A stretch of 6,228 nt of DNA from Myxococcales bacterium (GTDB taxonomy: Bacteria; Myxococcota; Polyangia; Fen-1088). This document shows positions 1 through 5,595 of the stretch, one piece after another; positions within the stretch are counted from its first letter, which is position 1, and every line of letters starts with the position of its first letter. The notes under the pieces are model-generated. The model saw only the letters and a program-made list of their open reading frames with translations. It did no database searches and had not been told where the DNA came from. The stretch spans positions 1 to 6,228 of the forward strand of contig PMLH01000456.1 of assembly GCA_003159055.1 (NCBI GenBank), given 5' to 3'. A program made the position numbers and the translations under genes.

Positions 1-117
1 CAGGTCGATGTGCTTGGCCTGCTCTCGGTATTGCTCGGGAACGTCGGCAAGCCGCTGGACAATGACCTCGACACCATTGCCATCGGTAAAACTATAGAAA
101 CTGTTAGTGGAAGGCAT
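1..117 (-). CDS. 5' fragment of a small protein, possibly DUF4124-like (runs off left edge)
   Basis: Reading the minus strand from ATG at 117 gives 39 open codons to the window edge. The fragment starts MPSTNSFYSFTDGNGVEV and continues with an LADVPEQYREQAKHI stretch. The pattern 'aromatic-Y/F-x-F-T-D-x-x-G-V-x' followed by 'VP-x-x-Y-R-x-x-A' resembles the short DUF4124-type domain (Y-x-W-x-D-x-x-G-x-x-H...), often found in small envelope proteins of proteobacteria and myxobacteria. No hydrophobic signal peptide precedes the domain. The frame stays open upstream to beyond 230 but contains no ATG, GTG or TTG there, so ATG 117 is the only credible start. A weak GGGTGGG lies just upstream and no good Shine-Dalgarno is seen. 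The gene is divergent from the lipoprotein at 288. The family assignment rests on about 35 residues and is tentative; that this is a real coding start is more likely than not. Confidence 0.5.
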   Translation of the reverse strand, partial: MPSTNSFYSFTDGNGVEVIVQRLADVPEQYREQAKHIDL

Positions 118-287
118 CGCCCACCCGTGAGCCTGCTTACCAGGGATGGCGCACGTTGTCGACTCAAGGGGGCTTGGCAGGCTAGCGCAGCCTTCGCCGT
201 CGGCAGGTGTGCGGTGGATCTCGCTCGGAGCTAGGCTTGCCCCGCCCCGCCCTTTCGGGATGCTGTTTTTTCTGTATCCTTGCACGC
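118..287. promoter_or_regulatory. Divergent intergenic region, putative promoters for both flanking genes
   Basis: The two flanking genes point away from each other, so this 170 bp must hold start signals for both. No strong sigma-70 pair is visible on either strand. For the rightward gene a TATCCT hexamer at 275-280 (4 of 6 matches to TATAAT) sits 7 bp before the ATG, without a convincing -35 box. A C-rich stretch (238-252), a short CCCG/CGGG pair and a T6 run (265-271 area) lie just upstream. No operator-like dyad of convincing length was found. The assignment comes from gene orientation more than from motifs. Confidence 0.35.
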
Positions 288-1175
288 ATGCAAAAGGGGC
301 TTGGCACTCTGTGCTTCATCGCTCTGGCTGGCGGAGCGGGTATCATCGGATGCGGATCGTCTGTCGCCCCCCACAGGGACGCAGGACAGACGCCCGATGT
401 TCCGAGCTCGTCTGGCGGCGCCACTGACAGCGGGGGTGTAGTTGGCAGCGGGGGTATCACCGCAGTGGGTGGGGTAGCTGGGACGGGCGGGCTTGGCTCT
501 GGTGGAACGAGCGACGGCGCCATGGGCGGATCAGGCGGCCCTGGCACTGGCGGCGCTGCAACGAGTGGTACCGGCGGACGCAACACCGGGGGCGTGACAA
601 CCGGTGCTGGCGGGACCGCGACCGGCGGGACACCGGGCAGCGGCGGTTCCGGCTCGGGCGGCAAGGTCGGTAGTGGCGGTTCTGGCGGGGGCGGCGTGCT
701 TGGCAGCGGCGGCTCCGGCAGCGGCGGTACGACGAGGACAGATGCAGGCACCGCAACGACTGGCGGCACGGGTGGGCCCGACGCTGGGCAAGAGGCTAGT
801 TATTCCGGTTGCACCTACATCGGTGGCATCGATCGTGCCGGGGTCGCCAAGTTCGATCCCCAGACCGGCCTGTGCACGGCGCTGGTACTAGCGAGCCCCA
901 GTGGTGGCCGGGATGCCGGGTTGGGGTTGAGTCTTACGCAAAGCTGGGGAGTCGAATCCGCAACTCTGTGGCCGTCGAGCGCCGCCGATTGCGTGCAATG
1001 GGTCAGGGTCGCCGGCACGGCAAACGCCACCTCGGCGAGTGGCAGCGTGACCATCACCAACTCGCCCTACACCCTAGACATCGACGCCGTGTTGAGCTTC
1101 CCGGCCAGCGATGCAGGTCCTGCTCAAGCCATCGAGATGAAGGCACAAGGCGTCTCTCTCAACCATGGATGCTGA
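288..1175 (+). CDS. Gly-rich lipoprotein with four-cysteine C-terminal domain
   Basis: This is a 295-residue predicted outer-envelope lipoprotein of unknown function. The signal peptide (M1-G21) has a basic start (MQKG), a hydrophobic core and an I-I-G-C lipobox, with the lipidated cysteine at C22. Residues about 43-163 are a low-complexity Gly/Ser/Thr linker with DAG motifs and three tandem 11-residue units at 117-149. The C-terminal domain (about 174-295) begins around YSGCTYIGG and is non-repetitive, with cysteines at 175, 196, 235 and 295, the last being the final residue; two disulfides are plausible. I do not recognise a named family for this domain, although similar 'linker plus Cys domain' lipoproteins are common in Polyangia. 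An in-frame GTG at 207 would add 27 residues in front of the signal peptide and spoil it, so ATG 288 is preferred. No Shine-Dalgarno precedes ATG 288. A long Pro-rich frame on the opposite strand is the antisense shadow of the Gly codons. Confidence 0.8.
   Translation: MQKGLGTLCFIALAGGAGIIGCGSSVAPHRDAGQTPDVPSSSGGATDSGGVVGSGGITAVGGVAGTGGLGSGGTSDGAMGGSGGPGTGGAATSGTGGRNTGGVTTGAGGTATGGTPGSGGSGSGGKVGSGGSGGGGVLGSGGSGSGGTTRTDAGTATTGGTGGPDAGQEASYSGCTYIGGIDRAGVAKFDPQTGLCTALVLASPSGGRDAGLGLSLTQSWGVESATLWPSSAADCVQWVRVAGTANATSASGSVTITNSPYTLDIDAVLSFPASDAGPAQAIEMKAQGVSLNHGC
467..491 (+). other. Canonical G-quadruplex motif on the coding strand
   Basis: Five runs of at least three G occur in 25 bases (467-469, 471-474, 480-482, 485-487, 489-491) with loops of 1, 5, 2 and 1 bases. 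This satisfies the G3+N1-7 rule with one run to spare. It lies in the coding strand, so the mRNA carries it too, early in the Gly linker of the first lipoprotein. It is probably a by-product of Gly codons (GGN), but could affect transcription or translation. That it folds is an inference. Confidence 0.5.
636..734 (+). repeat. Three tandem 33-bp repeats encoding 11-residue GSGGSGSGG units
   Basis: Within the linker of the first lipoprotein, units at 636-668, 669-701 and 702-734 encode GSGGSGSGGKV, GSGGSGGGGVL and GSGGSGSGGTT. The copies differ at many third positions and in the last two residues, so they are diverged rather than freshly amplified. The array probably arose by slippage or unequal exchange and extends a flexible spacer between the lipid anchor and the C-terminal domain. 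Confidence 0.75.
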
Positions 1176-1185
1176 GGCAGCCGGC

Positions 1186-1215
1186 AGAACCTGTCGCCGC
1201 AGTCGGACAGGTTCT
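1186..1215 (+). terminator. Perfect 10-bp hairpin after the first lipoprotein gene
   Basis: AGAACCTGTC (1186-1195) and GACAGGTTCT (1206-1215) are perfect reverse complements around a 10-base loop, 10 bp after the TGA of the first lipoprotein. The downstream strand is T/C-rich (CCTTGAGCTTCTCCTGG) but has no clean T-run, so this may be a weak intrinsic terminator, a 3'-end stabilising hairpin, or a dyad operator for the next gene. A second, weaker dyad, GCTTCT (1222-1227) with AGAAGC (1242-1247), follows in the same 101-bp gap. Confidence 0.5.
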
Positions 1216-1268
1216 CCTTGAGCTTCTCCTGGTTCTTCAGTAGAAGCAAAACATAGAGAGGAGCCCCC

Positions 1269-1273
1269 AGGAA
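1269..1273 (+). promoter_or_regulatory. Shine-Dalgarno AGGAA before the LamG lipoprotein
   Basis: AGGAA lies 3 bases before ATG 1277 but 9 bases before the next in-frame ATG at 1283, which is the better spacing. A second purine-rich site, AGGAG (1259-1263), lies 13 bases before ATG 1277. The actual start may therefore be 1283, losing only two residues; the signal peptide is unaffected. Confidence 0.5.
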
Positions 1274-1276
1274 ACT

Positions 1277-2497
1277 ATGACCATGAATTGTCTTCCAATC
1301 CAGTGGCGTCGTCGGACGTTGATTCTGTCTGCTGCTGTCGCGTTTGCGGCCTGCTCTAGCTCGTCGACTACGAATGATGCGCAGATTGCCGGCGGAACCG
1401 GGGGCACGACTTCGGCCGGCTCAGGCGGGGCCAGCGCTCACCTTGATGCTGCCGTGGCCAGTACTGGGGGTTCTACAGACAGTGGCGCCGGCGGATCGAC
1501 AACCACTGGTGGCGGATCGACAGGCACCAGCAACACGGGTGTCGATGCCGCGCAGGCAGACAGGCCAGCGACCGGCGGCACCGGGGGCACAGGCAGCACA
1601 TTGGACGGCGCTGCAGACTGGCCAGGTGCCGACGAGGCGGCGACCATTGACGCCGGTGGGAGGATTGATGCCGGACAGAGCGATCCCTACTTTTCCAATG
1701 TCGTGCTGCTGATGCATTTCGACGGGGCGAACAAAGCGACGACATTCACCGACGTCAAGGGGCACGTGATGACGCCGAATGGCTCTGCACAGACGAGAAC
1801 AACCCAGTCCGTGTTCGGTGGGTCGAGCGGCTATTTTGACGGAACGAGCGCCTATCTCACCGCGCCGCCGTCGGATGACTGGAACTTCTATGCCGGTGAC
1901 TTTACGGTTGAGTTATTCGTGTACTTCAATGGCGGCGTACCGAGCCAGCTTGAAATTCCGACGTTCTTCAGCTTTTGGGGGCCCACTTCTGTCAACCAGG
2001 GCTGGCAAGTCTGCTACGACGTTAACTGGACAGCTGCTACAGCCAATGCGAATAACCAGGTGCCTGGCACGGTGTTTTTCATATTCTCCACTACAGGCTC
2101 TGACGAAGTTGTTCCCGCAGTCTCGTGGACGCCAACGGCCAATGTTTGGTCTCATTTTGCGGTTGTGCGGCATGGGTCCGACTTCCTCTATTTCGCGAAT
2201 GGAACGCTGATCGGATCGATGAGCATCGGCGGCGATGGCGGCGTTCCCGATTGGACGCGGACGGATCCCGCGAGCAATGCCGGTCTCTGGTTCACGGACG
2301 GAGGCGTCGCAGGGAATGCCGCGATTCATGCGACCACGACTTCCACCTTTGCGATTGGCGCGGGCGTTGGGAATCCGGGATCTGCAAATCCCCAGTCGTT
2401 CTTCAACGGTTACATCGATGAAGCCCGCATCACCAAGGGTGTTGCCCGCTACACGGCGAACTTCACTCCACCGACGGGACCTTTCCCTGACCAGTAG
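1277..2497 (+). CDS. Lipoprotein with Ser/Thr/Gly linker and LamG-like (concanavalin A-like) domain
   Basis: This is a 406-residue predicted lipoprotein. The signal peptide has a basic QWRRRT start, a hydrophobic segment (L15-A25) and an F-A-A-C lipobox, with lipidated C26. Residues about 35-135 are a Gly/Ser/Thr linker ending in repeated DAG motifs (IDAGGRIDAGQSD), the same style as the preceding gene. Residues about 137-402 match the LamG-like jelly-roll family (Laminin_G_3 type): they open with VVLLMHFDG, continue through SGYFDGTSAYLTAPPSDDW and FTVELFVYF, and close with the hallmark YIDEARITKGVARYTANFTP. Such domains usually bind carbohydrate or surface ligands and are common in phage tail and cell-surface proteins. 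No catalytic motif is visible, so a binding or adhesive role outside the cell is inferred. Base composition of 1921-2220 is about 54% GC, well below the next gene. Start choice between ATG 1277 and ATG 1283 is open. Confidence 0.88.
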   Translation: MTMNCLPIQWRRRTLILSAAVAFAACSSSSTTNDAQIAGGTGGTTSAGSGGASAHLDAAVASTGGSTDSGAGGSTTTGGGSTGTSNTGVDAAQADRPATGGTGGTGSTLDGAADWPGADEAATIDAGGRIDAGQSDPYFSNVVLLMHFDGANKATTFTDVKGHVMTPNGSAQTRTTQSVFGGSSGYFDGTSAYLTAPPSDDWNFYAGDFTVELFVYFNGGVPSQLEIPTFFSFWGPTSVNQGWQVCYDVNWTAATANANNQVPGTVFFIFSTTGSDEVVPAVSWTPTANVWSHFAVVRHGSDFLYFANGTLIGSMSIGGDGGVPDWTRTDPASNAGLWFTDGGVAGNAAIHATTTSTFAIGAGVGNPGSANPQSFFNGYIDEARITKGVARYTANFTPPTGPFPDQ

Positions 2498-2521
2498 ACA
2501 AGAGGCGAGCGTGTGTGCCAT

Positions 2522-2540
2522 GCCGTGAATCTGTCACGGC
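2522..2540 (+). terminator. Hairpin after the LamG lipoprotein gene
   Basis: GCCGTGA (2522-2528) pairs perfectly with TCACGGC (2534-2540) around a 5-base loop, 25 bp after the stop codon of the LamG lipoprotein. The stem is compact and GC-rich as in intrinsic terminators, but the following TCGGTCTTGCAATT is only mildly T-rich. It probably separates, at least partly, the lipoprotein transcript from the amidohydrolase-barrel gene. Confidence 0.45.
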
Positions 2541-2575
2541 TCGGTCTTGCAATTGTGTGACCACTCCGGCATGTT

Positions 2576-2597
2576 CGGAATCCCAGAAATAATTCCG
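2576..2597 (+). promoter_or_regulatory. Dyad CGGAAT-N10-ATTCCG with embedded -10-like AATAAT upstream of the fusion gene
   Basis: CGGAAT (2576-2581) and ATTCCG (2592-2597) are perfect inverted repeats 16 bp apart start to start, which suits a dimeric regulator. AATAAT at 2588-2593 (5 of 6 matches to TATAAT) overlaps the right half-site and would place transcription start near 2600. No good -35 box sits 16-18 bp upstream; an alternative weak pair is TTGCAA (2547-2552) with CATGTT (2570-2575). Binding by a regulator is inferred. A Shine-Dalgarno-like AGAGGA (2611-2616) follows, 9 bases before ATG 2626. Confidence 0.35.
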
Positions 2598-2625
2598 TGT
2601 CACTGCATGGAGAGGATTCTGTCAG

Positions 2626-5370
2626 ATGACTCGCCGACTCTGGCTCGTCCCGTGGATTGGACGGCTGCTTTTCCTACTGTTTGCGCTTCCTTGCCAAGCT
2701 GAACCGGCAGATTCGCCGACTGTCTACCATCACGGCGCCGTATTCACCGGGCGCTCCGATCGCGTGGACGCCGATTGGTTCGTCGTGGGTGATGGCCGCT
2801 TCCTGGACGCGGGCGCGGGTCCTTTGCCAGAGCGCTGGGACCAAGCTCGCAGGGTCGACTTGGCCGGCCGATTCGTTGCGCCCGGCTTTGTCGACGCCCA
2901 CGTGCACCTGCTGGACGGCGGACTTGGCCTCCTGCAAGTCGACGCAGGCGATGCTCGCGATGCTTCCGAGGTCAAAGGCGCCGTGGCACGGGCAGCCGCG
3001 CAGCCTCTCGGGGCCTGGGTTGTGGTTCGCAACGTCGGCCTCGATGTGCTGGGCGGGCGATTCCCAACCCATGAAACCATGCGGGACCTCGTCGCACCGG
3101 CCTCCGCGAAACCGGTGCTGATGCTGCTCAAGGGAGGGCACCACGTGTACGCGAGCCCGGCTGCCCTGGAACACCTTGGAATCGATCGTCGGGCTCGGTC
3201 ACCCAAGGGCGGCATGGTGGTGCGCGACGACCAGGGCACTCCCACTGGGCTCCTCGTGGACCAGGCCGCGTGGGACGCCATCCGGGCTCTCGCTCTCGAT
3301 CTGCCGCCCGAGACCATCGCCCAAGCTGTGCTTCTCGCCCAGGACCTGGCGGTCCGCTTCGGAATCACCACGGTGGGCGACAACACCTTCTTTCCCACGG
3401 TGGGCGCCCAATACGCGCGAATGGCCGACAAACGCCTGCTCAGGCTGCGCATCAGCATGCGGTCGTTCGGTCCCGAGTCGATGACCCGGCTGGCGATGAA
3501 GTCGCTTGGGGCACGGTCCTTCGGCCGGCCCGGGCTGCAAATCAGATACTTTGGCGAGAAGTACTTTCTCGACTCGTCCTTGTCGACTGCCGGGGCGGCG
3601 GTCTCGGGCGCAGAGCGGCTGGACACCGGGCCTCGCTACTCGGTCGAGGAGCTGCGCGATCAAATGCTCTTCGCGGGTCCGTTCGGAACGGCCTTTCACA
3701 CCCAGTCACGCGAGGGCGCCGAAAGACTGGTCGAGGCTCGCACGACAATTTCCCGGCGCCGGGCAGGAGCGCTGCCGGACGTGCTCGACCACTGCGGTCG
3801 TTGCGGTGGCGGCGACCTGCCTCGTCGACTGGGGGCGGCGGGCCTTCGGCTTACGCTCCTGCCGGGACAGCTGCACGACCTGCCGGCTCTGATGCGCGAT
3901 CTTCCCGCGGATACCCACGCGTCGCTGCTTCAGATCCGGGAGCTCTTCGATGCGGGCCTTGAACCCGCCCTCACCTCGGACTGGCCCTTCGGGGCGGAGA
4001 AGTCCTATCCCGATCTGCCCGACGGATTCCATCGACTGGGACTGTCGGCCCTGGCGAATGTCGCGGTCGCCGTCAGTGGCAAGGCACCGGACGGCGAGGC
4101 CATCGACGGCGCCTCGACGCGCACCATCCCGGTGGGGCAGGCGTTGCTCGGCATCACGGTCTATGGGGCCCAGGCCATCGGGCGCGACGATGTCGGCCGC
4201 ATCATCCCGGGGGCACGCGCCGACTTCGTGGTCCTGCCCAAGTCGCCCTTCGAGGTCGATCCGGTCGAGCTGTACCGCATGGACACGCTGGCCACCTACA
4301 TTGAAGGGACGCCAGTGGGAACGGCGATGCTCGGTGACGCCGCCACGCCTGTGCAGGCCGAGGCGGAGGTGCGGGATTTTTCGCGCAAGCCGTCCGGCCA
4401 GGTTCTGTCGCCGATCTTCGGTTACGATCCGGTGCCCGGCTTCCTGCTGGGGGCTGCCTATTTCTTCTATCCCTACGAGCCGCGCGGACTGCATGGCATG
4501 GTCCAGGCGTACATGTCGCCGCAGCAGGTGCGCGCGTACGGCGAGGCCGAGGTGGTGGCTGGGCGACTTTGGGGGAGGTTGTCGCCACGGCTCTGGGTCC
4601 GCGCGACCTCACTCGCGGAGCGCTACTACGGTGCCGGCATGGCCACCGACCCCGACGTCTACGTCAAGACCGAGCCCCTGCGGCTCGACGGCGCCCTGGG
4701 CCTTGTGTACGCGCTCGACAAGACCACCTCGGTCAGCCTTCACGCACGAGGCGGGTACATCCGCGACCACAAAGCGTCGGATATCGAGGCCTTGGGACCG
4801 GCCAGCGAAGGCCGCGTCGACGGAACCTTCGCCGGTGGTCGCGTGGAGATCGCCCACGACAATCGGGACAACGCATTTTCTACCCGCTCAGGGGGCCGCG
4901 AGGCTCTGTGGGCCGAGGTGTACGGCCTGCAAGCCGGGGCCGCGTCGTTTCGCTCGCTGGCCGGGCTGACCCTCACCCGATTCGTCGCTCTACGCGCGCC
5001 CGATTTCGTCCTGGCCCTGCGAGCCGATGGCGGTGTTAGCGCGGGGGATCGCAACTATGCCACCGACTATGCCATCGGTGGGTCGGATCTGCTGCGTGGC
5101 TACTACTCGAATCGCTTCCGAGGCCAGCATTTCGCCGTGGGCACCGCGGAGTTGCGCTGGCCGATGTTCGGACCGATTTCGGGTGCCGCATTCGGTGATG
5201 TCGGGCGGGTTTGGGCCGTTGGCGACGTCAATCCCCGGGTCGTGGCCTATTCGGGAGGCGCCGGCGTCCGCATCGGACTCCCGCCGGACCGGATGGTCCG
5301 CCTACGATTCGACGTTGGCTTCGCGCCCGACCAGTGGGGCATCTTCTTCAAGTTCAACGAAGCGTTCTGA
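2626..5370 (+). CDS. Exported amidohydrolase (YtcJ-like) fused to an Omp85/BamA-type outer-membrane barrel
   Basis: This is a 914-residue, three-part protein. A signal peptide (RRLW start, hydrophobic 11-22, probable cleavage after CQA at 25) sends it to the periplasm. Residues about 31-572 are a full-length Amidohydrolase_3 domain: FVAPGFVDAHVHL gives metal ligands H92 and H94; K312 (GEKYFLDSS) fits the bridging carboxylated lysine; H358 (AFHTQS) and H389 (VLDHCG) fit the two further histidines; D452 (LTSDWPFG) fits the catalytic aspartate. It closes with GRIIPGARADFVVLPKSPF. The family hydrolyses amide-like C-N bonds in small molecules; the substrate here is unknown. After a short linker (573-590), residues 591-914 read as an Omp85 barrel: a first strand at FGYDPVPGFLLGAAYFF, then DNRDNAFSTRSG (745-756), the loop-6 motif LLRGYYSNRFRG (822-833), AFGDVGRVW (855-863) and a terminal Phe, the BAM recognition signal. 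No POTRA is visible. A Shine-Dalgarno-like AGAGGA lies 9 bases before the ATG. The enzyme may be tethered at, or passed through, the outer membrane. Confidence 0.9.
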   Translation: MTRRLWLVPWIGRLLFLLFALPCQAEPADSPTVYHHGAVFTGRSDRVDADWFVVGDGRFLDAGAGPLPERWDQARRVDLAGRFVAPGFVDAHVHLLDGGLGLLQVDAGDARDASEVKGAVARAAAQPLGAWVVVRNVGLDVLGGRFPTHETMRDLVAPASAKPVLMLLKGGHHVYASPAALEHLGIDRRARSPKGGMVVRDDQGTPTGLLVDQAAWDAIRALALDLPPETIAQAVLLAQDLAVRFGITTVGDNTFFPTVGAQYARMADKRLLRLRISMRSFGPESMTRLAMKSLGARSFGRPGLQIRYFGEKYFLDSSLSTAGAAVSGAERLDTGPRYSVEELRDQMLFAGPFGTAFHTQSREGAERLVEARTTISRRRAGALPDVLDHCGRCGGGDLPRRLGAAGLRLTLLPGQLHDLPALMRDLPADTHASLLQIRELFDAGLEPALTSDWPFGAEKSYPDLPDGFHRLGLSALANVAVAVSGKAPDGEAIDGASTRTIPVGQALLGITVYGAQAIGRDDVGRIIPGARADFVVLPKSPFEVDPVELYRMDTLATYIEGTPVGTAMLGDAATPVQAEAEVRDFSRKPSGQVLSPIFGYDPVPGFLLGAAYFFYPYEPRGLHGMVQAYMSPQQVRAYGEAEVVAGRLWGRLSPRLWVRATSLAERYYGAGMATDPDVYVKTEPLRLDGALGLVYALDKTTSVSLHARGGYIRDHKASDIEALGPASEGRVDGTFAGGRVEIAHDNRDNAFSTRSGGREALWAEVYGLQAGAASFRSLAGLTLTRFVALRAPDFVLALRADGGVSAGDRNYATDYAIGGSDLLRGYYSNRFRGQHFAVGTAELRWPMFGPISGAAFGDVGRVWAVGDVNPRVVAYSGGAGVRIGLPPDRMVRLRFDVGFAPDQWGIFFKFNEAF

Positions 5371-5398
5371 GCCGGCCGCGACTCTCGTCGACCGGCTC
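5369..5398 (+). terminator. Two-tier hairpin at the stop codon of the fusion gene
   Basis: GAGCCGG (5369-5375, overlapping the TGA) pairs with CCGGCTC (5392-5398), and inside it CGAC (5379-5382) pairs with GTCG (5387-5390) around a TCTC loop. This gives an 11-pair stem with one small asymmetric bulge, followed by a pyrimidine-rich CTCTCCTT. It is the best terminator candidate in the window and implies that the ATPase downstream is transcribed separately. Confidence 0.55.
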
Positions 5399-5595
5399 CT
5401 CTCCTTCGAATTGAATGGAAGGCTACTTCATCTTGAATGAGTCGGCCATGACAGCGGCGCATCAGCCGTGCAAACTGCCGTTATCACTGCCGACTGATTG
5501 ATGGCCCGGATCCTGCTTAGGTGCGATGCACCTTCCTCCAGCCTGCGCAGAGGCCAGTTCGGAAAGTGAGACGATCATGACAGGATTGAACGACC
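5399..5595 (+). promoter_or_regulatory. Leader region of the P-type ATPase gene: direct repeat and small hairpin
   Basis: This gap has no convincing gene apart from a tiny frame at its end. TTGAATG occurs twice (5411-5417 and 5433-5439), 22 bp apart, which could be tandem binding half-sites or a weak TTGAAT-N16-TTGAAT promoter pair. A tight hairpin, AGGTGC (5519-5524) with GCACCT (5528-5533) around a GAT loop, lies about 65 bp before the ATPase start. AGGA at 5582-5585 is a usable Shine-Dalgarno, 10 bases before GTG 5596. No known riboswitch was recognised. Confidence 0.3.

Noticed and set aside
246..271. CCCG/CGGG stem followed by a T-run, as a terminator
   Set aside because: The stem is only 4 bp, the T-run starts several bases away, and no plus-strand gene ends upstream.
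207..287. GTG 207 as the start of the first lipoprotein
   Set aside because: It would place 27 residues ahead of a clean signal peptide and lipobox that begin at ATG 288.
301..317. Sigma-54-like TGGCAC...GC element
   Set aside because: The GG-to-GC spacing is about two bases short of the required 10 bp, and the site lies inside the lipoprotein coding sequence.
182..769. Long Pro-rich open frame on the minus strand
   Set aside because: It is the antisense reading of the Gly-rich linker of the lipoprotein at 288-1175 (GGN codons read as CCN). It has no domain, and the plus-strand gene has a clear signal peptide and lipobox.
1268..1288. Start region resembling the lacZ start (CAGGAAAC...TATGACCATGA), raising the question of vector contamination
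   Set aside because: Three bases are missing relative to lacZ, the resemblance ends within a few codons, and the downstream frame is a normal lipoprotein continuous with its surroundings. Chance similarity of a ribosome site is more likely.
2671..2700. LPC at residues 21-23 of the fusion protein as a lipobox
   Set aside because: Proline precedes the cysteine, which does not fit the small-residue requirement of signal peptidase II; the CQA-EP junction fits signal peptidase I better.
2730..3626. 298-codon open frame on the minus strand inside the amidohydrolase region
   Set aside because: Arg/Ser/Pro-rich, low-information translation typical of an antisense shadow in high-GC DNA. The plus-strand frame carries the full set of amidohydrolase motifs.
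3706..4494. 262-codon open frame on the minus strand inside the fusion gene
   Set aside because: It is antisense to well-recognised amidohydrolase motifs (TSDWPFG, PGARADFVVL) and shows no family signature of its own.
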